Below are positions 41,998-51,177 of a stretch of DNA of 64,000 nt, one piece after another (the stretch's first letter is position 1; the number at the start of each line of letters is the position of its first letter). This DNA comes from Streptomyces seoulensis (lineage in GTDB: Bacteria > Actinomycetota > Actinomycetes > Streptomycetales > Streptomycetaceae), in contig NZ_AP025667.1 in the NCBI RefSeq assembly GCF_022846655.1, positions 3,819,001 to 3,883,000 of the forward strand. The letters are read 5' to 3'. Below the pieces are notes generated by a model. It had not been told where the DNA came from and ran no database searches. It worked only from the letters and a program-made list of their open reading frames with translations. The position numbers and the translations under genes were made by a program.

Positions 41998-44148
41998 CTA
42001 CGCCACCCTGCGCAGGCGCACCAGCGCGCTCGCGCAGTCGCCGTCCGGCAGGCCGGGGACGCTCAGGCCGGGGACGGTCAGGCCGGGGACGCTCAGGCCG
42101 AAACCGGCGAGGGTCGCCGCCGACCATTCCGCAGCGGTGTCCTCGTCGCGGTAGCGGGCGCCGGGGTCCAGGCCCCGCAGCCGGAGCGGAGGGTGGGCCG
42201 GACCGAAGGAGGCGCTGGGCCGCCACAGCAGCACAGCCGTCCGGTCGGCACCGGGGTCGACGTACTGGACGGCGGTCAGGGCGCCGTCGCCCGGCGCGAG
42301 CAGCCGGTACTGGTGTCCGTGCTGCACCAGCGGGCGGATGTCCTTGTAGACCTCGACCAGCCGGGCCGCCTCGGCGAGTTCGGCCGGTGTCCAGCGGTCC
42401 AGGTCGCCGCCGATGCCCAGGACGCCCGCCATGGCCGAGTGGAAGCGGAAGCGCAGCGGCACCGTGCGTCCGGTCAGCGGATTGGGGCTGTCGGTGACCC
42501 AGGCCGACATGACGCGGGCCGGGTGGATCTGGCTGAAGCCGTGCTGGATGGCCAGCCGTTGCACGGCGTCGGTGTTGTCGGAGGCCCACACCTGGTCGGT
42601 GCGGGCGAGCATGCCGAGGTCGGTCCGGCCGCCGCCGCCCGCGCAGGACTCGACCCGCAGCCGCGGGAACGCGGCGCGCAGCCGGTCGAGCACCCGGTGC
42701 ACCCCGCGCGCGTGCTCGATGTGGACCCGCCGCGCGTCGGGCCCTCCACCCCGCACACCCGCTTCGGTGAAGGAACGGTTGAAGTCCCATTTGAGGAAGT
42801 CCACCGTGTTCTCGCCGACGAGCCGGTGCAGCCAGTCGTACGCCCACTCGGTCACCTCCCGGCGGGAGAAGTCCAGCACGAGCTGGTGGCGCAGTTCGGT
42901 GGCGGTGCGGTCGGGCAGGTGGAGCGCGTACTCGGGGTGCCGGCGGTACAAGTCGCTGTCGGCGTTGGTCATCTCGGGTTCCACCCAGAGCCCGAAGGCC
43001 ATGCCCAGCCGGTGCACCTCGTCGGCCAGGGGGCGCAGTCCGCGCGGGAAGCGCACCGGGTGCGGGGTCCAGTCACCGAGGCCGGAGCGGTCGCCGTCGC
43101 GGGTGCTGAACCAGCCGTCGTCGACGACGAACAACTCCACACCGAGGCCGGCCGCCTTCCGGGCCAGCCGCAGTTGGCCCTCCTCGGAGGTCTCGAACCC
43201 GGTCGCCTCCCACGAGTTGTAGAGGACGGGCCGGAGTTCCTCCGGGTGCGGCAGGACGTGGCGGCGGATGTAGGTGTGGAAGGCGCGGCTGACGGCCCCG
43301 AAGCCACCGGTGGTGTGCAGCGCCACGCTGGCCGGTGTGACGTGCCGCCGGCCGGGGGCCAGGGCGACCTCGGCTCCCTCGTGCCCCTCCCCCGCGACGA
43401 CACCCGCCTCTCCGGCCGCCGTGCGCTGCACGGTGAGGCGCCAACTGCCGCTGACGGCCAGCACGATGGCCCAGACCTCGCCGTGCTCCTCGTCGGCCGT
43501 ACCGGTGTCCAGCGCGACCCAGGGGTTCGCCTGATGGCTGCTGTGGCCGCGTCTGCTGGTCAGCGTGGTCTCGCCCACGGCCACCCCGGTACGGGCGAGC
43601 CGGTTCTCGTCGGCCCAGCCGCCGTGCACGGCCGACATCCGCCAGCTCTGCCGCCGGGGCAGCGGCCAGTGAGCGGCGGCGTGGCGCAGGAGAAGCAGCG
43701 GGCCGGTGTCGCCGGTGTGCTCGAACTCCGTCCAGCGTTCGACGACGTCGCCGCCGGGCGGCACCCGGTAGTGCGTCTCCCATGCCAGCGGCCGCACCCG
43801 GTCCCGCAGCGCGACCACCACATGCCCCGGCCCGGCGACCCGGACGCTCACGATCTCGGGTTCGACGGGACTGCTCCCGTCGGCGAACCGGACCTCCAGC
43901 GCGGGCACCCCGAACCGGGCGCCGCCCTCGACGGGGTACTCCTCCACCCCGTCGAGGCGCCCGGCGAAGCTGTTGTCGTGCCCGGTCCCGACGGGCAGCG
44001 CCACCGCGTCCTCGAGTGGCAGGTGCGCACCCCAGTGGACGTGGAGCACGGCACCCCGCGAGCGGTCGGCCCGCAGGACGTAGCACGTGGCCTCGGTGCG
44101 CAGCACGACGGTGCCGCTGGACTCGTCGTACTCCACGGGCTGCGTCAT
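41998..44148 (-). CDS. GH36 alpha-galactosidase
   Basis: Glycoside hydrolase family 36 enzyme of 716 residues, a retaining alpha-galactosidase acting on raffinose-type or galactomannan-derived sugars. It has the N-terminal beta-sandwich domain, then the TIM barrel with WEATGF, VDDGWFS, the nucleophile Asp455 in FLKWDFNRS and the acid/base Asp524 in ASDNTDAVQR. There is no signal peptide, so it acts on imported sugars. GGAG precedes the ATG at 44148. Near the C-terminus (about 684-700) the peptide GLSVPGLTVPGLSVPGL comes from a 15-bp tandem repeat. It is the last gene of the galactoside operon, 22 bases after the GH42 gene. Confidence 0.94.
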   Translation of the reverse strand: MTQPVEYDESSGTVVLRTEATCYVLRADRSRGAVLHVHWGAHLPLEDAVALPVGTGHDNSFAGRLDGVEEYPVEGGARFGVPALEVRFADGSSPVEPEIVSVRVAGPGHVVVALRDRVRPLAWETHYRVPPGGDVVERWTEFEHTGDTGPLLLLRHAAAHWPLPRRQSWRMSAVHGGWADENRLARTGVAVGETTLTSRRGHSSHQANPWVALDTGTADEEHGEVWAIVLAVSGSWRLTVQRTAAGEAGVVAGEGHEGAEVALAPGRRHVTPASVALHTTGGFGAVSRAFHTYIRRHVLPHPEELRPVLYNSWEATGFETSEEGQLRLARKAAGLGVELFVVDDGWFSTRDGDRSGLGDWTPHPVRFPRGLRPLADEVHRLGMAFGLWVEPEMTNADSDLYRRHPEYALHLPDRTATELRHQLVLDFSRREVTEWAYDWLHRLVGENTVDFLKWDFNRSFTEAGVRGGGPDARRVHIEHARGVHRVLDRLRAAFPRLRVESCAGGGGRTDLGMLARTDQVWASDNTDAVQRLAIQHGFSQIHPARVMSAWVTDSPNPLTGRTVPLRFRFHSAMAGVLGIGGDLDRWTPAELAEAARLVEVYKDIRPLVQHGHQYRLLAPGDGALTAVQYVDPGADRTAVLLWRPSASFGPAHPPLRLRGLDPGARYRDEDTAAEWSAATLAGFGLSVPGLTVPGLSVPGLPDGDCASALVRLRRVA
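42051..42095. repeat. 15-bp tandem repeat in alpha-galactosidase gene
   Basis: Three tandem 15-bp units, GGCCGGGGACGCTCA twice and one copy differing by a single base (GGTCA), encode a repeated five-residue Val-Pro-Gly-Leu-Ser/Thr segment near the C-terminus of the GH36 enzyme. The unit is a multiple of three, so copy changes keep the frame. Confidence 0.95.
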
Positions 44149-44170
44149 GGGCGGCACTCCTCGCAAGGCG

Positions 44171-46183
44171 TCACTGGTGTTCGCGTACGACGGCCACTCC
44201 CCCGGCCGGGACCAGGACGCCGGAGTCGGTGACCTCGGCGTCCAGCAGGCCCGTGCCCCGCACCGGGACCGGCACGTCGTCGGCGGTGTGGTTGATCAGG
44301 AAGAGGTAGCTGCCCCGCGGGCCGGTGCGGCGCACCGCCTCGATCCCCTCGGCGGCGACGGGACGGACGCCCGCCAGGTCGGCGAGGGTCCGCATCAGCT
44401 CGCGCAGGGTGTGTGCCGAGGGGCGTGTGGCGACGTACCAGGCGCTGCCCCGGCCGTGCTCGTGGCGGGTGACGGCGGGGCCTCCGGCGGCCGGGCCGCC
44501 GCCCGGCCCGTCCGTGAAGCGCCGTACGGCGGAACAGCCGCGCGGCTCGACGCGCTCGGTCCAGCCGTGCGCGAGGGTGCCGTCGTCGAGCCGGGCGGAT
44601 TCACCGGGCCTGAGCGGCAGGTACTCGTCGACGCGCAGCCCCAGCGTCTCGCGCAGGGCGCCGGGATGGCCGCCGGGTCGCACCCGGTCCTGGGGGTCCA
44701 CGACCCCGCTGAAGCAGCCGACCGCCAGGTGGCCGCCCTGGCGGACGTAGCCGTCGAGGCCGGCGGCGTCCTGGTCGGAGAGGAGATAGAGGTTCGGGGC
44801 GACGACGGCGCGGTAGGACGTCAGGTCGGCGCCGGGCGGGACCACGTCGCAGGTGAGGTTGAGCGCCCACAGGGCGGCGTACCAGTCGCGGACCACGTCC
44901 AGGTAGCGCAGCTCGGCCGAGGGGCGGGCCTCGAGTTCCAGGGCCCACCAGTTGGGCCAGTCGAAGAGCAGCGCGACCTCGCCGTGGACCCGGGTGCCGG
45001 TGACCTCCGCGAGGGCGCCCAGTTCGGCGCCGAGGGCGCGGACCTCGCGCCAGACCCGGCTGTCGGTGCCCCCGTGCGGGAGCATCGCGGAGTGCCACTT
45101 CTCGGCGCCGGCCGTGGACTGCCGCCACTGGAAGAACATGATGCCGTCGGCGCCCCTGGCCAGGTGGGTGAGGCTGTTGCGGCGCATCTCGCCCGGCCGC
45201 TTGGCCACGTTGACGGGCTGCCAGTTGACGGCGGAGGTGGAGTGCTCCATGAGCAGCCAGGGGTTCCCCCCGGCCATGCCCCGGGCGAGGTCGGCGTTGA
45301 GCGCGAGGTCGATGTGGCCCTCGGGGTCGGCCGCGGTGAGGTAGTGGTCGACGGAGACGAGGTCGCACTCGGGCGCGAAGGCGTGTCCGTCGGCCTTCTT
45401 CTCCAGCGTGCCCATGAGGTTGGTGGTGACGGGGATGCCGGGGGCGAGCCGCCTGAGCAGGGCCGTCTCCGCGCGGTGCCGGGTGAGGAGGGCGTCGGAG
45501 GAGAAGCGGCGGTGGTCGAGTTCCTGGCCCGGATTGCGGAAGGCGGTGGTGTCGCGGGGCGGGTCGATCTCGTCCCAGTCGCCGTAGCGCTGGCTCCAGA
45601 AGTCGGTGCCCCAGGCGGAGTTGAGGGCCTCCAGGGTGGTGTAGCGGTCCTGGAGCCAGGTACGGAAGGCGGCCGCGCTGGTGTCGCAGTAGCAGAGGGC
45701 GTTGTGGTTGCCCCACTCGTTGTGGACGTGCCACAGGGCGACGGCGGGATGCGCGGCGTAGCGCGTCGCCAGCGCCGTGACCACGGCGTCGGCGGCCTCG
45801 GCGTAGGCGGGACTGCTGGGGCAGAAGACCTGCCTGCTGCCGTGGGCGAGGCGGGTGCCGGAGGCGGTGACGGGCAGCGCGTCGGGGTGCAGCCTGGTGA
45901 ACCAGGGCGGCGGGGCCGCGGTCGGGGTGGCGAGGTCCACCGCGATGCCGTGGGCGTGCAGCAGGTCGAGCACCTCGTCCAGCAGCTCCCAGTCGTACGC
46001 GCCGGGGCGGGGCTCGATGCGGGACCAGGAGAAGACGCCCACGGTCACGAGGTTCACGCCCGCTTCCCGCATGAGGCGGACGTCCTCGCGCCACACCTCG
46101 CGGGGCCACTGTTCGGGGTTGTAGTCGCCGCCGTAGGCGATGCCGCCCAGGCGCCGGCCGAGGGCGGTGAGGGGGTGGGCCAT
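44171..46183 (-). CDS. GH42 beta-galactosidase
   Basis: Glycoside hydrolase family 42 enzyme of 670 residues that removes terminal beta-galactose. The N-terminal GIAYGGDYNPEQWP is diagnostic; the acid/base is Glu156 in HVHNEWGNHNA and the nucleophile Glu313 in LLMEHSTSAVNW. A trimerisation domain and C-terminal beta domain follow. No signal peptide, so it is cytoplasmic. The ATG at 46183 begins with the final A of the upstream TGA; the GTG one codon earlier is possible. With GH36 in the same operon, the system would degrade oligosaccharides with both alpha- and beta-linked galactose. Confidence 0.94.
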   Translation of the reverse strand: MAHPLTALGRRLGGIAYGGDYNPEQWPREVWREDVRLMREAGVNLVTVGVFSWSRIEPRPGAYDWELLDEVLDLLHAHGIAVDLATPTAAPPPWFTRLHPDALPVTASGTRLAHGSRQVFCPSSPAYAEAADAVVTALATRYAAHPAVALWHVHNEWGNHNALCYCDTSAAAFRTWLQDRYTTLEALNSAWGTDFWSQRYGDWDEIDPPRDTTAFRNPGQELDHRRFSSDALLTRHRAETALLRRLAPGIPVTTNLMGTLEKKADGHAFAPECDLVSVDHYLTAADPEGHIDLALNADLARGMAGGNPWLLMEHSTSAVNWQPVNVAKRPGEMRRNSLTHLARGADGIMFFQWRQSTAGAEKWHSAMLPHGGTDSRVWREVRALGAELGALAEVTGTRVHGEVALLFDWPNWWALELEARPSAELRYLDVVRDWYAALWALNLTCDVVPPGADLTSYRAVVAPNLYLLSDQDAAGLDGYVRQGGHLAVGCFSGVVDPQDRVRPGGHPGALRETLGLRVDEYLPLRPGESARLDDGTLAHGWTERVEPRGCSAVRRFTDGPGGGPAAGGPAVTRHEHGRGSAWYVATRPSAHTLRELMRTLADLAGVRPVAAEGIEAVRRTGPRGSYLFLINHTADDVPVPVRGTGLLDAEVTDSGVLVPAGGVAVVREHQ

Positions 46184-47067
46184 CACTTCACCGCCCCGGC
46201 GGAGAGTCCGGCGCGCCAGTAGCGCTGGAGGAGGAGGAAGGTGAGCACGATGGGCACGACGGAGACCAGGGCTCCCACGATGGTGAGGGTCTGCAGGACG
46301 GGCAGGCGGCTGGTCTGCGTCTGCCAGGTGTACAGGCCGAGGGTGACGGGATAGAGGTCGTCGTCCTGGAGCATGACCAGGGGCAGCAGGAAGTTGTTCC
46401 AGATGACGACGAACTGGAACAGGAACACGGTCACCAGCGCCGGTGACATCATGCGCAGCCCGATGCCGGTGAAGATGCGCAGCTCCCCGGCGCCGTCCAT
46501 CCGGGCGGCCTCGATCACCTCGTCCGGTACGGACGCGGCGGCGAAGACACGGGACAGATAGACGCCGAAGGGGCTGACGACGCTCGGCAGGAACACCGAC
46601 CAGAACGTGTTGGTGGCGTCCACCTCGGCGAACATCAGGAACAGCGGCAGCGCGAGGGCGGTCGCGGGTACGAGGACACCGCCGAGGATCACGGAGAACA
46701 GCAACTCCCGTCCTCTGAAGCGGTACTTGGCCAGCGCGTACCCGGCGGCCGCCGCCAGCGCGGTGGCGACGGCGGCGCCCGCACCGGCGTAGAGAAGGCT
46801 GTTGAGCAGCCAGCGCGCGAAGACGCCGTCCTGCTGCCGGAAGAGCGCGGCCAGGTTGGCACCGAAGTGCCAGTGGGCGGGCCGCAGTCCGGGGGTGTCG
46901 ACCAGGTCGCCCTGGCTCTTGGTCGCGGAGACCAGCAGCCAGTACACCGGGAGCAGCATGTAGCAGGCGGCCAGGGTCATGAAGGCGACGGCGGCGCCCG
47001 TGGACGCGCGGCCCGTGCGGACCCCGCGGGTCGCGTGGGCGCCTTCGGTACGGGTGAGCAGGCTCAT
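46183..47067 (-). CDS. Galactoside ABC transporter permease 2
   Basis: MalG-type inner-membrane permease of 294 residues with six hydrophobic helices; the EAA loop reads VIEAARMDGAGELRIFTGI followed by GLRMMSPAL. The ATG at 47067 shares ATGA with the upstream permease stop and follows AGGAGG. It precedes the GH42 gene. No ATPase gene is nearby, so a shared MsiK-type ATPase is likely. Confidence 0.92.
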   Translation of the reverse strand: MSLLTRTEGAHATRGVRTGRASTGAAVAFMTLAACYMLLPVYWLLVSATKSQGDLVDTPGLRPAHWHFGANLAALFRQQDGVFARWLLNSLLYAGAGAAVATALAAAAGYALAKYRFRGRELLFSVILGGVLVPATALALPLFLMFAEVDATNTFWSVFLPSVVSPFGVYLSRVFAAASVPDEVIEAARMDGAGELRIFTGIGLRMMSPALVTVFLFQFVVIWNNFLLPLVMLQDDDLYPVTLGLYTWQTQTSRLPVLQTLTIVGALVSVVPIVLTFLLLQRYWRAGLSAGAVK

Positions 47068-47957
47068 CCCTGCCTCCTGTTGGTGAGGCGGAGGAACGCG
47101 AAGGACAGCACGAACGTGACCGTGGCGAGGAGTACGGAGAGTGCGGCGGCCCCGCCGTAGTCGTCCCCGGCGGTGAGGGAGTAGGCGGCGAGATTGGGGG
47201 TGTAGGTGCTGGTCACGCTGGTGGAGATGGACCGGAACACCTGTGGCTCGGTGAAGAGCTGGAGGGTGCCGATGATGGAGAACACCCCGGTGAGGACGAG
47301 CGCCGGGCGGATCAGCGGGACCTTGATGCGCAGTGCGGTGGTCCAGCCGCTCGCCCCGTCGACGCGGGCCGCCTCCTCGATGTCGGCGGGGAGGGCCTGC
47401 AGCGCGGAGTACAGGATGAGCATGTTGTAGCCGGTGTAGGTCCAGGTGACGACGTTGCCGATGGACCAGAGCACCAGGTGGGGGCCGAGCAGGTCGGCCC
47501 GGATGCCGGCCGACTCCAGCAGGGCGGTGATCGGCGAGAGCCTCGGGTCGTACAGGGAGGCCCACATCAGCGCGGCGACGACGCCCGGGATGCCGTACGG
47601 CACGAAGTACACCAGCCGGAAGAAGCGCTTCAGGCGAGCCACGGCCGAGTCCAGCAGGAGGGCGAGGACCAGGGCGAACAGCAGCATCACCGGGATCTGC
47701 ACGAGGGCGAAGAGACCGACCCGCAGGACGCTGTCGGCGAAGAACGGCTCGCGTACGACGTCGGCGTACTGCTCGAACCCGGAGAACACCGAGTGGGTGC
47801 GGCCGAAGGTGCCGCCGGTGCGGGCGGTCTTGTGCAGGCTCTGCCAGAAGGCGTAGCCGACCGGCAGCAGCGTGAACAGGACGAAGGGGAGGAAGAAGGG
47901 GGCGAGGAACGCGTAGGGGGCGAAGGTCCGGCGCGTCGGCCGGTCAGCGCGTGACAT
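47064..47957 (-). CDS. Galactoside ABC transporter permease 1
   Basis: MalF-type permease of 297 residues; helices start at APYAFLAPFFLPFVLFTLLP, and the EAA loop is ADIEEAARVDGASGWTTALR followed by IKVPLIRPAL. The start at 47957 overlaps the binding-protein gene by 14 bases, and the stop overlaps the next permease by 4, so the operon is tightly coupled. Confidence 0.92.
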   Translation of the reverse strand: MSRADRPTRRTFAPYAFLAPFFLPFVLFTLLPVGYAFWQSLHKTARTGGTFGRTHSVFSGFEQYADVVREPFFADSVLRVGLFALVQIPVMLLFALVLALLLDSAVARLKRFFRLVYFVPYGIPGVVAALMWASLYDPRLSPITALLESAGIRADLLGPHLVLWSIGNVVTWTYTGYNMLILYSALQALPADIEEAARVDGASGWTTALRIKVPLIRPALVLTGVFSIIGTLQLFTEPQVFRSISTSVTSTYTPNLAAYSLTAGDDYGGAAALSVLLATVTFVLSFAFLRLTNRRQG

Positions 47958-49299
47958 CGAGGGACTGCTTGCGCAGGGAGTCGGTGCTGTCGGCCGCGGT
48001 CCGCTTCAGCACGTCGCCGAGGGTGCCCTTGCCCGCGGTGACGTCCGAGGTGCCGTCGCTGAGGAAACGGTAGGTGTCGGTCATCGTGGGACCCCAGGTG
48101 AAGTCGGTGTCCACGTTGCCGGACGCCTGCTTGAAGACGTCGAAGATCTTCTGGTCGCCGTAAAAGCCGACGGGCTTCCGCAGGGCGGGCAGGGTCAGTC
48201 CGGCCTTGGCCGCCGGGTAGAGCCCGCCGGCCCGGTTGAGGATCTCCATGGCCTTCGGGTCGGTGTTCAGCCAGAGCGCGAACTCGGCCGCCTCCGCCGG
48301 GTGTTCGCTGCCGGAGAGGACTGCGGTGGTGGAGCCGCCCCAGTTGCCGGCCCGCTGGTCGCCCTCCTTCCACTGCGGCATGGGGGCGACCGCCCACTTG
48401 CCAGCCGTCGACGCGGCGTTGTCGCGGATGGTGCTGTATCCCCAGGCGGCGCTGATCCAGGTGACCACCTCGCCGGAGTTCCACGCCTTGTACAGCGCGG
48501 GCGAGAAGCCCTGGAGGTCGGTGGCGACGAGCTTGTCGTCGATGAGTTTCTGCCAGTAGTCGGCCACTTGGCGGCTCTCGGGCCGGTCGACGGTGACCTT
48601 CCAGGCGTCGCCCTTGCGCTCGAACATGGTGGCCTTGTTCTGCCACAGCAGGCCGGTGAACCAGTTCGGGTCGGTCTGGGAGAAGTGGGTGATGTACTTG
48701 CCCGCCTTCTTGAGCACGCGGGCGTCGGCCTCGTACTCCGCCCAGGTGGTGGGTGCCTCGAGGTGGAGCTTGTCGAAGACGTCCTTGCGGTAGTACAGGG
48801 CCATCGGGCCGGTGTCCTGGGGTATCGCCCAGACGCCGTCCTTGCCGTCGGCACCGAAGTCGACCTGGGACCAGGTCCAGTCGACGAACTTGTCCTGCGC
48901 CTGGGCGACCTGGGGGCAGGACTCGATGTCCTTGAGGCCGCCCTTGAGCCGGAAGCTGGCCAGGGAGTCGTACTCGATCTGCCCGAGGTCGGGGGCCTTG
49001 CCCGCCTTCAGCGCGTTGGACAGGTTCTGGTAGGTGCCCGCGTTCCCGGCCGGGGTGGTGCGCAACTTCACCTGTACGTCGGGGTGTTCGGTGTTCCAGA
49101 CGCGTACGGCCTGGTCCATGCCGGGCACCCAGGACCAGTACTGGAGGGTGACCTTGCCGGAGGCGGGCTTGCAGGAGGTGCCGGCCGCGCCGTCGTCCTC
49201 ACCGCCCCCGCCTCCACAGCCGGCCACCGCCGTGAGTGCCAGGACCGCCGCACCGGCCAGGCATCGTCTTGCGGTTGACGTGCGAACGGGGATCGCCAT
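47944..49299 (-). CDS. Galactoside ABC transporter substrate-binding lipoprotein
   Basis: Family 1 solute-binding lipoprotein of 451 residues. A Sec-type signal peptide ends in the lipobox TAVAGC with Cys28 as the lipidated residue, followed by a glycine-rich linker. The mature part has VTLQYWSWVPGMDQAVRVWN, DTGPMALYYRKDVF, PTTWAEYEADARVL and SGEVVTWISAAWGY, all typical of sugar binders. AAAGGAG upstream of the ATG at 49299 fixes the start. Being first in the operon with GH42 and GH36, it probably binds galacto-oligosaccharides. Confidence 0.93.
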   Translation of the reverse strand: MAIPVRTSTARRCLAGAAVLALTAVAGCGGGGGEDDGAAGTSCKPASGKVTLQYWSWVPGMDQAVRVWNTEHPDVQVKLRTTPAGNAGTYQNLSNALKAGKAPDLGQIEYDSLASFRLKGGLKDIESCPQVAQAQDKFVDWTWSQVDFGADGKDGVWAIPQDTGPMALYYRKDVFDKLHLEAPTTWAEYEADARVLKKAGKYITHFSQTDPNWFTGLLWQNKATMFERKGDAWKVTVDRPESRQVADYWQKLIDDKLVATDLQGFSPALYKAWNSGEVVTWISAAWGYSTIRDNAASTAGKWAVAPMPQWKEGDQRAGNWGGSTTAVLSGSEHPAEAAEFALWLNTDPKAMEILNRAGGLYPAAKAGLTLPALRKPVGFYGDQKIFDVFKQASGNVDTDFTWGPTMTDTYRFLSDGTSDVTAGKGTLGDVLKRTAADSTDSLRKQSLDVTR

Positions 49300-49545
49300 G
49301 AGGGTGCTCCTTTTGCGCCGAGGGTCGCGCTCCGGGGACGTGGTGGGCGCAACCTTCACAACAGGAATCCACAAAAGTCAACGGCCTTGCGGGAATTGAC
49401 CGACATCGAGACCGGTTCGTGAACGCCGAATCTTCCTACGATCTACGTGCTGACCTGCAACTTCCATACGCAGGGGGGCAGATGCAGCCGTCAGGCGGAA
49501 TCGATTACGCGTACCGTCCGGCGACGCGGTTCCTGACGCGGTGAC

Positions 49546-50538
49546 TCAGACAGAGGCGCGGGCGACGAACTCCGCCTTCACCCGCACCGTGCGGTGGGCG
49601 GTGCGGCCGTCCAGCCGCTCGCGGAGCAGGCGGGCGGCGGCCCGGCCGACCTCCTCGGCGGGGTAGCGGACCGTCGTGAGCTGCGGCCGGACCAGGGAGG
49701 CGAAGGCGGCGTCGTCGTGGCCGACGAGCGCGACCTCGCCGGGGATGTCGATGCCCAGTTCACGGGCCTTGTCCAGGGCGCCGACCGCGATCACGTCGTT
49801 CGCGCAGAACACCGCGTCGGGCCGGTAGCGGCGGTTCATCAGCTCGGCGAAGCCCTCGGCGCCGGCCTCGCGCGTGTGCTCGCCGCGCACCACGAGTTCG
49901 CGCGGGAGGGCGGTGCCGTACTGGCGGGCGAGGGCCCGGAGCAGTTCCAGGCGGGGGTCGCCGCCGGTGGCGTCCCGAGGGCCCGCGATCATCGCTATGC
50001 GGCGGCGGCGCGCGGCGGTCACCAGCTCCAGCGCCTGCCGGGTCGCGGCCCGCGCGTCGGGGGCCACCTGGTCGACGGCGCCGAACGGCACGTCCGCGCT
50101 GACCACGGCCGGTATGCCCGCGTCGGTCAGCACGCCGAGGTCCTTCGGCAGCAGCCGGAACGGGGTGATGACCACCCCTGCGAAGCGCTGCTGCACCGCC
50201 TCGGCGAGCAGGGCCCGTTCCTCCTCGCGGCGCGCGCGGGTGTCACAGACGACGACATGGAGGCCGCGTCCGCGCAGCTCCTCCTGGAGGGTGGCCGCGA
50301 GCTGGGCGAAGAACGGGTTGGCGATGTCCGGCACGATCAGCGCGACCAGGCTGGAACGACCCGTGCGCAGGCTGCGGGCGGCCGTGTTGACGACGAACCC
50401 CAGCTCGGCGATGGCCGCCTCGACGGCCGTACGGGTCTCGGGGGCGACGGCGCGCTTGCCGGACAGGACGTAGGACACCGTGGCGGAGGAGACTCCGGCC
50501 GCACGGGCGACGTCCGCCATGGTGACCCGCTCGCGCAC
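49546..50538 (-). CDS. LacI-family regulator of the galactoside operon
   Basis: LacI/GalR-type repressor of 330 residues. The N-terminal helix-turn-helix is TMADVARAAGVSSATVSYVL, with the hinge LRTGRSSLVALIVPDIANPF leading into a periplasmic-binding-protein-like sugar domain (PDAVFCANDVIAVGAL, EVALVGHDD). The GTG at 50538 follows AAGGAG. It lies 246 bases upstream of the binding-protein gene on the same strand, so it probably controls the operon from that gap in response to an imported sugar. No confident palindromic operator was found there. Confidence 0.93.
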   Translation of the reverse strand: MRERVTMADVARAAGVSSATVSYVLSGKRAVAPETRTAVEAAIAELGFVVNTAARSLRTGRSSLVALIVPDIANPFFAQLAATLQEELRGRGLHVVVCDTRARREEERALLAEAVQQRFAGVVITPFRLLPKDLGVLTDAGIPAVVSADVPFGAVDQVAPDARAATRQALELVTAARRRRIAMIAGPRDATGGDPRLELLRALARQYGTALPRELVVRGEHTREAGAEGFAELMNRRYRPDAVFCANDVIAVGALDKARELGIDIPGEVALVGHDDAAFASLVRPQLTTVRYPAEEVGRAAARLLRERLDGRTAHRTVRVKAEFVARASV

Positions 50539-50606
50539 CGCTCACGCTCCTTCCGCGCGGTCACCCTACTTCACCTCGGGGGACGCGCCCGAGGTGGACC
50601 GGGCGG

Positions 50607-51080
50607 TCAGCGTTCCGCGGTGAGTTCGCGGTTGAGGACCTGGAGGAACTCGGCGACGGTCTCGAGCTGTTCGGGGGTGAAACGCTGCCGGGCCGCCTCG
50701 GTGCCGCGGGCGAGGGGGCTGAAGTACTGGCGGGCGAGTGCGCGCGCCCCGGCGTTGTAGTGCAGGTGCACCACCCTGCGGTCGGCGCTGTCCCGGACCC
50801 GGCTGATGTGACCGGCGCGCTCGAGACGGTCCAGGCAGGCCGTGACGGCGCCCGAGGTGAGGTTGAGGCGTTCGCGCAGGCCGGAGGGGGTCATGGGCTC
50901 ACCGTCCAGGGCCGTGGCGTCCATGATCGCGGCGAGCGCGTGGACGTCCGTGGCGTGAAGGCCGTGCGCCTGGGCAAACGCGTGGGCGATGCGGTTGATC
51001 TCGCTGTTCAAGGTCCGCAGGAGGACGGCGTACCCCTGGAGGTCACTGGGAGGACGTTCCTCCGGACGTTCGGGCTGCAT
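50607..51080 (-). CDS. MarR-family regulator
   Basis: MarR-type winged-helix regulator of 157 residues. The recognition region is MTPSGLRERLNLTSGAVTAC followed by LDRLERAGHISRVRDSADRR, where the DxRxxx wing is intact. It is divergent from an MMPL transporter gene across 97 bases that contain repeats of TTGAGATA, so it probably represses that transporter and itself. The start is the ATG at 51080. Confidence 0.92.
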   Translation of the reverse strand: MQPERPEERPPSDLQGYAVLLRTLNSEINRIAHAFAQAHGLHATDVHALAAIMDATALDGEPMTPSGLRERLNLTSGAVTACLDRLERAGHISRVRDSADRRVVHLHYNAGARALARQYFSPLARGTEAARQRFTPEQLETVAEFLQVLNRELTAER

Positions 51081-51115
51081 GCCGTCAAGGATATGATCTC
51101 CAGGTCTCTCGATCG

Positions 51116-51139
51116 TTGAGATACTTTGTTATTGAGATA
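51116..51139. promoter_or_regulatory. Candidate MarR operator repeats
   Basis: TTGAGATA occurs at 51116-51123 and 51132-51139, sixteen bases apart on the same face of the helix or nearly so, with GATCTC (inverted half) at 51095-51100. The region is the only AT-rich stretch between marR and the MMPL gene, which makes it the likely promoter/operator. Confidence 0.6.
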
Positions 51140-51177
51140 TACCTGCTCGGCATCCACCCACTCCTCCTGGGGAGCGA

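Noticed and set aside
49300..49545. LacI operator upstream of the galactoside operon
   Set aside because: A partial ACCGGT core is present, but flanking symmetry is too weak to call a site.
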